Below, one piece after another: positions 24,665 to 32,439 of a stretch of DNA of 38,902 nt. Positions within the stretch are counted from its first letter, which is position 1, and the number at the start of each line of letters is the position of its first letter. The DNA comes from an uncultured Flavonifractor sp. (GTDB taxonomy: Bacteria; Bacillota; Clostridia; Oscillospirales; Oscillospiraceae): assembly GCF_944383115.1 (NCBI RefSeq), contig NZ_CALWOJ010000011.1, positions 1 through 38,902 on the forward strand, given 5' to 3'. Under the pieces are notes generated by a model. The model saw only the letters and a list, made by a program, of their open reading frames with translations, made no database searches and was not told where the DNA came from. Made by a program: the position numbers and the translations under genes.

Positions 24665-25843
24665 TCAGAAATTGACCTCTTCACCGTAATAGATGCAGGT
24701 GAAGAGCTTGGCCATCGTCTCGGGATCAATGGGACGGGGATTGGAGCCGGTGCAGGCGTCGCCCACCGCGTTGGTGGCGATGGTGGTCAGCTTCTCCTTG
24801 AACTCGTCCTCAATGATGCCGAAGTCTTTCAGGGTGTTGGGAATGCCCATGGCGTCGTTCATGGAGCGGATCTTGGCACGCAGGCCCTCGACGCACTCCT
24901 CGACCGTACCAGTGATGCCCATGGTCTTCGCGATGTCGGCATAGCGCTCCGCCACGCCGGGCGCTTTCGAGTTGTAGGCGATGACGTAGGGCAGGTACAT
25001 GGCGTTGGCCAGACCGTGGGTGATGTGGCCGGTGGAGAAGGCGGCGCCCGTTTTGTGGGCCATGGAGTGGACGATACCCAGCAGCGCGTTGGAGAAAGCC
25101 ATACCGGCCAGGCACTGGCCATAGTGCATCTCCTCACGGCAGGTCATATCGCCGTTGAAGGATTTGAGCAGGTCGTGGTTTACGATGTCAATGGCTTTCA
25201 AGGCCAGAGGATCGGTAAACACCGTGTGCAGGGTGGACACATAGGCCTCAATGGCGTGAGTCAGAGCGTCCATACCGGTGTGAGCCACCAGCTTGGGGGG
25301 CATAGTCTCCGCCAGAGCGGGGTCGATGATGGCCACGTCGGGGGTGATGTTGAAGTCGGCCAGAGGATACTTGATGCCCTTCTGATAGTCGGTGATGACG
25401 GAGAAGGCGGTGACCTCGGTGGCGGTGCCGGAGGTGGAGGGGATGGCGCAGAACTTGGCCTTCTGCCGCAGCTCGGGGAAGGAGAAGGGGGTGATCAGAT
25501 CCTCGAAGGTGGTTTCAGGATACTCATAGAAAGCCCACATGGCCTTTGCCGCGTCAATGGGGGAACCGCCGCCCATAGAGATGATCCAGTCGGGCTGGAA
25601 TTCACGCATCACAGCTGCGCCGCTCATGACGGTCTCCACAGAGGGATCGGGTTCCACGTTCTCGATCAATTTGGTTTCAATGCCGGCCTCTTTCAAATAA
25701 CCGACCGCCTTATCCACAAAACCAAACCGCTTCATAGAGCCGCCGCCCAATACCAGAACCGCACGGGTACCTTTCAGATTTTTCAAGTTTTCCAGGGCAT
25801 TGGGGCCATAATAGATATCTCTGGGAAGAGTAAAGCGGGACAT
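24665..25843 (-). CDS. Iron-containing alcohol dehydrogenase
   Basis: A 392-residue group III (Fe-dependent) NAD(P)-linked alcohol dehydrogenase, similar to clostridial butanol/1,3-propanediol dehydrogenases. The nucleotide-binding region contains SMGGGSPIDAAKAMW, followed by IPSTSGTATEVTAFSVI. Metal ligands are expected in HTGMDALTHAIEAY and in LGIVHSMAHKTGAAFSTGHITHG. It probably reoxidises NAD(P)H during fermentation. The start at 25843 has CGGAGG ten bases upstream. It is a single gene with its own promoter and a Rex-like operator, fitting control by the NADH/NAD ratio. The actual alcohol or aldehyde is unknown. Confidence 0.93.
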   Translation of the reverse strand: MSRFTLPRDIYYGPNALENLKNLKGTRAVLVLGGGSMKRFGFVDKAVGYLKEAGIETKLIENVEPDPSVETVMSGAAVMREFQPDWIISMGGGSPIDAAKAMWAFYEYPETTFEDLITPFSFPELRQKAKFCAIPSTSGTATEVTAFSVITDYQKGIKYPLADFNITPDVAIIDPALAETMPPKLVAHTGMDALTHAIEAYVSTLHTVFTDPLALKAIDIVNHDLLKSFNGDMTCREEMHYGQCLAGMAFSNALLGIVHSMAHKTGAAFSTGHITHGLANAMYLPYVIAYNSKAPGVAERYADIAKTMGITGTVEECVEGLRAKIRSMNDAMGIPNTLKDFGIIEDEFKEKLTTIATNAVGDACTGSNPRPIDPETMAKLFTCIYYGEEVNF

Positions 25844-25875
25844 GATCAGAACCTCCGTATGTAATGTTTTTTAGA

Positions 25876-25893
25876 TCGTTAAACAATTAACGA
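25876..25893. promoter_or_regulatory. Rex-like operator (palindrome) downstream of the ADH start site
   Basis: TCGTTAA-ACAA-TTAACGA is a perfect palindrome that matches the clostridial Rex site TTGTTAA-N4-TTAACAA at 12 of 14 informative positions. It lies just downstream of the predicted transcription start, a repressing position. The palindrome extends to AGATCGTTA/TAACGATCT (25873-25896). Confidence 0.65.
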
Positions 25894-25905
25894 TCTCTGG
25901 CATTT

Positions 25906-25934
25906 ATTATGGCACATTGTTAATTCTTTGTCAA
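25906..25934 (-). promoter_or_regulatory. Promoter of the iron ADH gene
   Basis: Minus-strand TTGACA (25929-25934), 17 bases ending TGC (extended -10), CATAAT (25906-25911). Strong sigma-A promoter; predicted start near 25899. Confidence 0.82.
25917..25934. promoter_or_regulatory. Second, weaker Rex-like half-palindrome over the -35 box
   Basis: TTGTTAA-TTCT-TTGTCAA: the first half is a perfect Rex half-site and the second matches TTAACAA at 5 of 7. It covers the -35 and spacer of the ADH promoter. Confidence 0.4.
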
Positions 25935-26001
25935 TCAATTTCGGTAAAACTCTCTGTTCCAAACTTTGGGTTCTGCTTTTTATTTTGAGAAGTGCTATGT
26001 A

Positions 26002-26021
26002 GGGCGCACATATGTGCGCCC
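26002..26021. repeat. Perfect 20-base palindrome after ypeB
   Basis: GGGCGCACATATGTGCGCCC is self-complementary over its full length, 11 bases beyond the ypeB stop. There is no T-run, so it is not a classical terminator. It may be a copy of a dispersed intergenic palindrome or a 3'-end stabiliser. Confidence 0.6.
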
Positions 26022-26031
26022 ATTGTGTCTC

Positions 26032-27390
26032 TCAGATGACCAACGTGCCGCTTTCATCTTCCAGCAGCAAGAGAATGTGCTGCTGTTTACCGGTCTGCGC
26101 ATTGACGTAGATCAACACATGACTGCCGTCCTGGGCCTGGCACTTGAATTCGTGGCATAGTACCTCGTATTCACCGCCGGTGGGAATGAGCGCCAGCTGA
26201 TGCGAGAGAACGGTAAGAGAATCGTCCACCAATGTCTGGGCGGTCTGGGCGTCTACGGCAGGGGAGGGCAGGTCCCGATGTCCGTGGTGGGTCAGGTAGC
26301 CTGCCGACTCGAATCCCACGATGTCACCGGTATCCAGGGCCACCGATACCTTGACAAGATCCGGATAACAGTAGATCCCATTCTCCACTGGCGCAAAATT
26401 GACTGACAGTACGCCGTCCTGCTCCATAGAATAACTGGGGGACATGTGGGAATATCCTTTGGCGCGCAGAAAATCGGCGGCCTTTTTACAGCCATCGGTC
26501 CGGCTGATCGTGGGCGTGCCGGCGGTACGGGAGGTGAAGAGTTCCAGGATCTGCCTGCCCTGGCAGGTGACCTGGATATAGAGTTGTCCGCCGTCTACCA
26601 GCGCGGTAAAGCCGTAGGCAGGCAGATTGCCCTCAGAACGAGTGGTGAGGGTAAATACTTCAGGCCGGAGATCCAAGAAAGATGCGGCAGCCTGGCGGGC
26701 TTCCTCCTCGGTGACCTGGGGAAGCCCCTCCAGCATCTTGGGCGTGCGCCCATCCAGATGTTCAGAGAAAGGACCGTCATAAATCAAGGTCGGCACTTCA
26801 GGGAAGTCTGACTCCACGCTCTGGAAAGCGGAGCCGCCGGGGATCTGTTCATCGCTGTCCTGAGCGGCCAGCCGGTTCTGGGCCTCCTTCAGATCCTCCG
26901 GTCGAATGGCGCCTGAATTCAACTGGGCCTGAAGGGTTTCCAGGGTGAGAGACAGTTGGCCGGCTGCCTGGGACAGCTGACGCAGGGTGTCGCGGTGTTC
27001 GTCGCTGCAAACCAAATCCGTCGAGGTCCCCTGGGTCAGGGCCATGGCGTAGTCTCCTGCTCGTGCCAGAAAAGCGGCAGTCTGTTCCAGTTCTACGTTG
27101 CCGTAGGGAAGCTGCCCCAGTGCGGTCTGAGCGGCCTGGGCTTTGGAATAGGCCTGGGCGCACAGGGAGGCGAACAAGGCGGGAGAGGTGGCGTGACTTA
27201 CTTTGGTCAGAGCTGTTTCCAGCTCCCCGGCAGCGGTGGTCAGCTCAGAAAAAGCGTAGAGGTAGCCATTGTCCAGCAGCCGCCGGTACTGAGCCGCCCG
27301 AACGTGTCCCTGAATGGCAAAGCCGGCTGTGGTAATAAAAGCCGCCGCCAGGAAGCTGGCAGTCAGTACCCGGATCTTCTGTTTTGACAT
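26032..27390 (-). CDS. ypeB: Spore germination protein YpeB
   Basis: YpeB is a forespore inner-membrane-anchored protein that stabilises the cortex-lytic enzyme SleB. The 452-residue protein has an N-terminal membrane helix (about residues 7-27), a helical N-terminal domain rich in Leu/Gln/Ala, and a C-terminal part with PepSY-type repeats (VTEEEARQAAASFLDL, DGCKKAADFLRAKGYSHMSPSYSM and a third at PAVDAQTAQTLVDDSL). The usual partner sleB is not adjacent here. The start at 27390 follows AAGGGGG at 7 bases; the frame stays open upstream but runs through the gltX terminator. A sigma-G-like promoter lies directly upstream. Its presence says the organism can form spores. Confidence 0.88.
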   Translation of the reverse strand: MSKQKIRVLTASFLAAAFITTAGFAIQGHVRAAQYRRLLDNGYLYAFSELTTAAGELETALTKVSHATSPALFASLCAQAYSKAQAAQTALGQLPYGNVELEQTAAFLARAGDYAMALTQGTSTDLVCSDEHRDTLRQLSQAAGQLSLTLETLQAQLNSGAIRPEDLKEAQNRLAAQDSDEQIPGGSAFQSVESDFPEVPTLIYDGPFSEHLDGRTPKMLEGLPQVTEEEARQAAASFLDLRPEVFTLTTRSEGNLPAYGFTALVDGGQLYIQVTCQGRQILELFTSRTAGTPTISRTDGCKKAADFLRAKGYSHMSPSYSMEQDGVLSVNFAPVENGIYCYPDLVKVSVALDTGDIVGFESAGYLTHHGHRDLPSPAVDAQTAQTLVDDSLTVLSHQLALIPTGGEYEVLCHEFKCQAQDGSHVLIYVNAQTGKQQHILLLLEDESGTLVI

Positions 27391-27430
27391 AAAAACGCCC
27401 CCTTTTCCTCTAGTATGGGGAAAAGGGGGC
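27391..27430 (-). terminator. gltX terminator abutting the ypeB start
   Basis: Minus-strand GCCCCCTTTTCC and GGAAAAGGGGGC form a perfect 12-bp stem with a 10-base loop, followed by G-TTTTT. The T-run ends exactly where the ypeB ATG begins. The 3' arm contains the ypeB ribosome site. Confidence 0.85.
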
Positions 27431-27440
27431 ATACTATGTG
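27411..27440 (-). promoter_or_regulatory. Sigma-G-like promoter of ypeB
   Basis: Minus-strand CACATA (27435-27440), 17 bases, CATACTA (27411-27417). The -10 is an exact match to the Bacillus forespore sigma-G/F -10 CATACTA, and the -35 keeps the ATA of TGMATA. The start would fall past the left arm of the terminator stem, giving a leader of about 20 bases. Confidence 0.62.
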
Positions 27441-27444
27441 ACAC

Positions 27445-28929
27445 TTATTTTGCCAACTGGGCCATACCCAACTGAATGCGGCGGATAGACTCCTCTTTGC
27501 CCAAAATGTGGGCCAGCTCCACCGCGCCGCCGGGGGTGACCGCCTTGCCGGACAGGGCGGTACGCACCGGCCACATGATGCGGCCGTTCTTCAGCTCCAG
27601 CTTCTGAGCCAGGCCGATGAGGGCGTCGTGGATGGCGTCATAGGTCCACTCAGGCAGATTCTCCAGCACAGGCAGCACCTGCTCCAGGGCCTCCAGGGAG
27701 TTTTCCTCGTTGGTCTTCATCTTCTTGTGGCAGTACAACTCGTTGGAGTACTCCGGCAGGGCGTCGAAGAAGTCCACCTGGGGAGCGATATCCAGCCAGG
27801 TGTCGCACCGGGGCTGCACCAGGGGGGCGATGAGCTTCAGGTCGATGCCGGGGGTCTTAACGGCTTCCTTCAGATAGGGCTCGGCCCCCTCGTAGAAGGC
27901 CTCGGGGGAGAGGGCGCGCAGGTAGTTGGCGTTAAAATACTTCAGCTTCTCGATATCAAAGATGGCGGGGGACTTGGAAATGCCGCCGATGTCGAAGATC
28001 TCGGCCAGCTCATTGAGAGTGAAGAATTCCCGCTCGGCATACTCGCCTCTGGGAGACCAACCCAACAGAGTAACATAATTTACAACGGCCTCGGACAAAT
28101 AACCCATGGCGATCAGGTCCTCGTAGGAGGGGTCGCCCTTGCGTTTGGACATCTTGTTGTGCTGATCCCGCATGACAGGGGAGCAGTGGATATAGGTGGG
28201 GACCTCCCAGCCGAAGCCTTCGTACAGCAGATTGTATTTGGGGGCGGAGGAGAGGTACTCGGAGCCGCGGACCACATGGGTGATGCCCATCAGGTGGTCG
28301 TCGATGACGTTGGCAAAGTTATAGGTAGGCAGGGCGTCCCGCTTCATGAGAACCTGGTCATCCAGGGTTTTGTTTTCCACAGTGATGTCGCCGAACACGG
28401 CGTCGGAGAAGGTGGTGGTGCCCTCGTCGGGAATGCGCTGGCGGATGACATAGGGTTCACCGGCGGCCACCCGGGCGCGGGCCTCCTCCAGGCTCAGGAA
28501 GCGGCAGGGGTCGGCGGCCCGGTCGAAGTCGCCGGAGTCCTCCTCCGACTCGGTCTTTTCGCAGAAGCAGTAGTAGGCGTGGCCCTTCTCCACCAGCAGC
28601 TCGGCGAACTTGCCGTACAGGTCCCGGCGCTGGGTCTGGATGTAGGGGCCTACAGGGCCGCCCAGATCGGGACCCTCGTCCCAGGTCAGGCCGCACTTGC
28701 GCAGCGTGTTGTAGATCACGTCGGTGGCGCCCTCCACAAGACGCCCCTGATCGGTATCTTCAATGCGGAGAATGAATTTGCCGCCGGCATGGCGGGCAAT
28801 GAGCCAGGTATAGAGGGCGGTGCGCAGATTGCCCACGTGCATATAGCCCGTGGGAGAGGGCGCAAAGCGGGTACGCACGCCGTCATGTGGAATGCGCGCC
28901 TCCAATTCTTCAAACCAGTTCAGATCCAT
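27445..28929 (-). CDS. gltX: Glutamyl-tRNA synthetase
   Basis: A 494-residue class I aminoacyl-tRNA synthetase charging tRNA-Glu and, in Firmicutes lacking GlnRS, commonly also tRNA-Gln for amidotransfer. The HIGH-like motif is in RFAPSPTGYMHVGNLRTALY and the KMSKR motif in HNKMSKRKGD. The start MDLNWFEEL at 28929 has GGAGGG six bases upstream; an ATG 11 codons earlier lies in the promoter region. It is monocistronic, with its own promoter and terminator. There is no room for a T-box leader. Confidence 0.96.
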   Translation of the reverse strand: MDLNWFEELEARIPHDGVRTRFAPSPTGYMHVGNLRTALYTWLIARHAGGKFILRIEDTDQGRLVEGATDVIYNTLRKCGLTWDEGPDLGGPVGPYIQTQRRDLYGKFAELLVEKGHAYYCFCEKTESEEDSGDFDRAADPCRFLSLEEARARVAAGEPYVIRQRIPDEGTTTFSDAVFGDITVENKTLDDQVLMKRDALPTYNFANVIDDHLMGITHVVRGSEYLSSAPKYNLLYEGFGWEVPTYIHCSPVMRDQHNKMSKRKGDPSYEDLIAMGYLSEAVVNYVTLLGWSPRGEYAEREFFTLNELAEIFDIGGISKSPAIFDIEKLKYFNANYLRALSPEAFYEGAEPYLKEAVKTPGIDLKLIAPLVQPRCDTWLDIAPQVDFFDALPEYSNELYCHKKMKTNEENSLEALEQVLPVLENLPEWTYDAIHDALIGLAQKLELKNGRIMWPVRTALSGKAVTPGGAVELAHILGKEESIRRIQLGMAQLAK

Positions 28930-28945
28930 AGAGATCCCTCCGTTG

Positions 28946-28974
28946 ATTATAATACCCGCCAAGCGGGGGTAAAA
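28946..28974 (-). promoter_or_regulatory. Promoter of gltX
   Basis: Minus-strand TTTTAC (28969-28974), 17 bases, TATAAT (28946-28951). The leader is only about 10-15 bases. A CCCGC/GCGGG inverted repeat lies in the spacer. Confidence 0.65.
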
Positions 28975-29034
28975 TCGTAACTTTTATTCTACCGTTTTGG
29001 GGCTAGAATTGTCAATAGTGCGGCCCTGTTATTC

Positions 29035-29063
29035 TTGTCAACCGGCAGGAAATGTGGTATTAT
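29035..29063 (+). promoter_or_regulatory. Promoter of trpS
   Basis: TTGTCA (29035-29040), 17 bases ending TGG (extended -10), TATTAT (29058-29063). Leader about 40 bases; no T-box or trp attenuator fits. Confidence 0.82.
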
Positions 29064-29108
29064 ATCGTCAACTATGCGGAAATCTCTTGACAAGGGTGTG
29101 AACCTGTT

Positions 29109-30110
29109 ATGGAAAAGAATAAAAAAGTCATCTTCAGCGGCATCCAGCCCAGCGGAGCCCTCCATCTGGGCAACTATCTTGGCGCGCTGCGCAACTGGGT
29201 AGCTATGCAGGATGAGTATGACTGTGTTTATTGTGTGGTGGATGAACACGCCATTACCGTTCGTCAGGACCCCGCCGCTCTCCGCCGTCAGACCATTGAG
29301 CTGTTTGCACAGCTGGTGGCCTGCGGTATCGACCCGGAGAAGTCCATCCTCTTCATCCAGTCCCATGTGCCTGCCCACGCGGAACTTGGCTGGGTGCTGG
29401 ATTGCTATACCATGTTCGGCGAACTGTCCCGTATGACCCAGTTCAAAGACAAGTCTGCCAAACATGCGGATAACGTTAACGCCGGCCTGTTCACTTACCC
29501 GTCCCTGATGGCGGCCGATATCCTGCTCTATCAGACCGATTTGGTGCCGGTGGGGGAGGACCAGAAGCAGCATGTGGAATTGGCCCGCAACATCGTGCAG
29601 CGATTCAACGGCGTGTACGGCGACGTATTTACCATGCCGGAAGCCTACATTCCCAAGGTGGGCGCCCGTGTGATGAGCCTGAACCAGCCGGACAGCAAGA
29701 TGAGCAAGTCCATCCCCGAGGGCTGCGTGTATCTGATGGACAGCCCGGACGATATTATGCGCAAGTTCAAGCGGGCCATCACCGACAGTGATACGGAGAA
29801 CTGTGTGCGCTATGACCGGGCCAATAAGCCGGGTGTGGCCACCCTCATCGACATCTATGCCGCCATTACCGGCAGAAGTTATGAGCAGATCGAGGTGGAG
29901 TTTGAGGGGAAGGGCTACGGCGCTTTCAAGCCCGCTGTGGGCGAGGCTGTGGTAGAGCTGCTCCGGCCTGTCCGGGAGGAGACGGTGCGTCTGCTGGGCG
30001 ACAAGGCCTATCTGGAAGGCCTGTACCGCGCCGGCGCGGAGAAGGCCGCCTCGGTGGCCCAGCGGACCCTGCGCAAGGTCCATAAAAAAGTGGGCTTCAT
30101 CCCCCGCTGA
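29109..30110 (+). CDS. trpS: Tryptophanyl-tRNA synthetase
   Basis: A 333-residue class I aminoacyl-tRNA synthetase that charges tRNA-Trp. Motifs seen are FSGIQPSGALHLGNYLGALR (the HIGH region), VVDEHAITVR, and KMSKS in QPDSKMSKSIPEG (about residue 196-200). Length is normal. The ATG follows AAGGGTG at about 10 bases. It leads a same-strand run into tagO (22 bases later) and mnaA, so the three may share a transcript although their functions differ. Confidence 0.96.
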   Translation: MEKNKKVIFSGIQPSGALHLGNYLGALRNWVAMQDEYDCVYCVVDEHAITVRQDPAALRRQTIELFAQLVACGIDPEKSILFIQSHVPAHAELGWVLDCYTMFGELSRMTQFKDKSAKHADNVNAGLFTYPSLMAADILLYQTDLVPVGEDQKQHVELARNIVQRFNGVYGDVFTMPEAYIPKVGARVMSLNQPDSKMSKSIPEGCVYLMDSPDDIMRKFKRAITDSDTENCVRYDRANKPGVATLIDIYAAITGRSYEQIEVEFEGKGYGAFKPAVGEAVVELLRPVREETVRLLGDKAYLEGLYRAGAEKAASVAQRTLRKVHKKVGFIPR

Positions 30111-30132
30111 GAGATAAAGGAGCATCTTTCCT

Positions 30133-31242
30133 ATGCCAATCAATTCACAGCTTCCCCTGTTGGGGATGGTGGCGGCTGCTTTGGTGGTTGCGTTCCTGGT
30201 GGCCCTGATCGCCACGCCGGTGGTCAAGAGCCTGGCTTTTAAAATGGGTGCTGTGGACGTACCCAAGGACAACCGCCGGATGCACGACCACCCCATTCCC
30301 CGGATGGGCGGGCTTGCTATCTTCCTGGGATTTCTGCTCAGTGTACTGCTCTTTCTGGATCTGGACACCCAGATGCGGGGTATGCTGTTAGGTGCGTCAA
30401 TCATTGTGGTTCTGGGCATTTTTGACGATATCTACAGCCTGGGGGCCAAGCTGAAGTTTCTCATTCAGATCGGCGCGGCCCTGGTGGCGGTGCTGTCGGG
30501 CAGTGTGATTGAGACGCTGTCAAATCCCAATGTATTTTCTTCCAATCTCTATTGGGATCTGGGATGGTTGTCCATTCCTGTAACGGTGCTGTGGATCGTG
30601 GCCATCACCAATGCCGTCAACCTCATTGACGGCCTGGACGGCCTGGCCTGCGGCGTATCTACCATCAGCTCCATGACCCTGCTGGTCATTGCCCTGGTGG
30701 TCAGTGAAGGCGATGTGGCGATCCTGATGGCCGCTTTGGCGGGCGGTTGTATTGGCTTTCTGCCCTACAACATGAATCCGGCCAAGATCTTTATGGGGGA
30801 TACCGGCTCCACGTTCCTGGGCTACATCCTGGCGGTGGTGTCGGTCCACGGACTGTTCAAGTTTTATACCATCATCTCCTTTGCCGTACCCTTCCTGATG
30901 CTGGGCCTGCCCATCTTTGATACCTGCTTTGCTTTTATCCGCCGCATTGCACACGGACAGAGTCCCATGCACGCCGACCGCAGCCATGTGCATCATCGGC
31001 TTATCGATATGGGATTTAACCAGAAGCAGGCGGTGGCTGTGCTGTATATCATCAGCGCCATTCTGGGCTTGTCCGCCGTGGTACTCACCACCAGCGGGCC
31101 GGTAAAGGCCATGCTGCTGCTTATGGCCCTGTGCTTTGCAGGGGCGATTGCCGGCCACATTTTCCTGAGCAACAACCGCAAAGAACAGGAGCGGGAGAAA
31201 GAGACGGAACACGCAAAGGAGAAGGAGGGGAAGGAGCCATGA
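30133..31242 (+). CDS. tagO: Undecaprenyl-phosphate GlcNAc-1-phosphate transferase (TagO/WecA family)
   Basis: A 369-residue polytopic enzyme of the MraY/WecA superfamily, transferring GlcNAc-1-P from UDP-GlcNAc to undecaprenyl phosphate to start wall teichoic acid or other secondary polymers. It has about ten membrane segments. Motifs: MHDHPIPRMGGLAIFLGF, the acidic pair in LGIFDDIYSLGAKLK, NAVNLIDGLDGLA, KIFMGDTGST and the histidine-rich HADRSHVHHRLIDMG typical of WecA/TagO rather than MraY. The C-terminus is a long charged Lys/Glu tail. Its stop overlaps the epimerase start by four bases. The product polymer could be the anchor for the SLH proteins in this window; that is inference. Confidence 0.92.
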   Translation: MPINSQLPLLGMVAAALVVAFLVALIATPVVKSLAFKMGAVDVPKDNRRMHDHPIPRMGGLAIFLGFLLSVLLFLDLDTQMRGMLLGASIIVVLGIFDDIYSLGAKLKFLIQIGAALVAVLSGSVIETLSNPNVFSSNLYWDLGWLSIPVTVLWIVAITNAVNLIDGLDGLACGVSTISSMTLLVIALVVSEGDVAILMAALAGGCIGFLPYNMNPAKIFMGDTGSTFLGYILAVVSVHGLFKFYTIISFAVPFLMLGLPIFDTCFAFIRRIAHGQSPMHADRSHVHHRLIDMGFNQKQAVAVLYIISAILGLSAVVLTTSGPVKAMLLLMALCFAGAIAGHIFLSNNRKEQEREKETEHAKEKEGKEP

Positions 31243-32387
31243 AGGATGTCCGGGTCATGACCATCTTCGGCACCCGACCGGAGGCCATTAAGATGGCCCC
31301 TCTGGTTAAGGAACTCCAGAGTCGCCCTCACATCACCTCTATCTGCTGCGTGACCGCCCAGCACCGCCAGATGCTGGACTCTGTGCTGGATATCTTCGGG
31401 CTGAAACCGGAGTACGATCTGAATATCATGGAACCCAGGCAAACCTTGTCCACCATCACCACCAAATGCCTGCTGGGTATGGAGGGGGTGCTGGATCAGG
31501 CGAAACCGGATTTGGTGTTGGTCCACGGCGACACCTCCACCACCTTCGCCGGCGCACTGGCCGCCTTCTACCATCAGGTCAAGGTGGGCCATGTGGAGGC
31601 CGGCCTGCGGACCTGGGACAAGTACTCCCCCTTCCCGGAGGAGATGAACCGCAAGCTGGTGGGCGACATTGCCGACCTGCATTTCTGCCCTACCCCCGCC
31701 AACGTAGCCAATCTGGCCCGGGAGGATATCACCGACGGGGTGTTTATCACCGGCAATACCGTCATCGATGCCCTCAAGACAACGGTTGTAAAGGGGTATC
31801 ACTTTGCAACTAAACTGCTCAATGAGCTGGACTATGAACATAAGAAGGTCATCCTGGTCACCTGCCACCGGCGGGAGAATTATGGCCAGCCCATGGCCAA
31901 TATCATGACTGCCCTCCGCCGGGTGGCTGAGACCTTTGCGGATGTGGAACTGGTGTATCCGGTTCACCTGTCTCCCGTGGTGCGGGAGGCGGCGGCCAAG
32001 TATCTGTCCGGCCACGACCGCATCCATCTCATCGATCCTCTGGACGTGGAGGAGATGCACAACCTGATGGCCCGGTCCTATCTGGTGATGACCGACTCCG
32101 GCGGCTTGCAGGAGGAGGCCCCCGCCCTGGGACGGCCTGTGCTTGTCCTGCGCCGGGAGACCGAGCGGCCTGAGGCCGTGGAGGCGGGCACCGTGAAGAT
32201 CGCGGGCACGGAGGAGGAGACCATCTTCCAGATGGCCTCCCAGCTGCTCACAGATTCGGAGGCCTACCATGCCATGGCCCACGCGGTCAATCCCTATGGA
32301 GACGGCTTTGCCTGCCGGCGCATCGCCGACGCCATTGAGTGGCAGTTCGGCCTGCGGGAGGAGAAACCCGAGGAATTTGGCGTGTAA
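31239..32387 (+). CDS. mnaA: UDP-N-acetylglucosamine 2-epimerase (non-hydrolysing)
   Basis: A 382-residue cytosolic enzyme interconverting UDP-GlcNAc and UDP-ManNAc, the ManNAc donor source for teichoic-acid-type linkage units. Family motifs: IFGTRPEAIKMAPLV, VHGDTSTTFAGALAAFY, VGHVEAGLRT, NTVIDAL, VTCHRRENYG and SDSGGLQEEAPALGRPVL-like MTDSGGLQEEAP. The ATG at 31239 has AAGGAG six bases upstream and overlaps the tagO stop (ATGA). Pairing with TagO supports synthesis of a GlcNAc-ManNAc linkage disaccharide; no TagA is visible in the window. Confidence 0.94.
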   Translation: MKDVRVMTIFGTRPEAIKMAPLVKELQSRPHITSICCVTAQHRQMLDSVLDIFGLKPEYDLNIMEPRQTLSTITTKCLLGMEGVLDQAKPDLVLVHGDTSTTFAGALAAFYHQVKVGHVEAGLRTWDKYSPFPEEMNRKLVGDIADLHFCPTPANVANLAREDITDGVFITGNTVIDALKTTVVKGYHFATKLLNELDYEHKKVILVTCHRRENYGQPMANIMTALRRVAETFADVELVYPVHLSPVVREAAAKYLSGHDRIHLIDPLDVEEMHNLMARSYLVMTDSGGLQEEAPALGRPVLVLRRETERPEAVEAGTVKIAGTEEETIFQMASQLLTDSEAYHAMAHAVNPYGDGFACRRIADAIEWQFGLREEKPEEFGV

Positions 32388-32439
32388 GCCTGCCTGGTTT
32401 ACAAATCGATCCCCTGGTCGGGCCTAAGGAGGGAGCGGC

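Noticed and set aside
22507..24729. A 740-codon minus-strand open frame over ftsK
   Set aside because: Antisense shadow of FtsK with His/Leu/Gly-rich composition; no domain seen.
28982..29108. T-box leaders for gltX or trpS
   Set aside because: Both leaders are under 50 bases and lack stem I or the TGGN T-box sequence.
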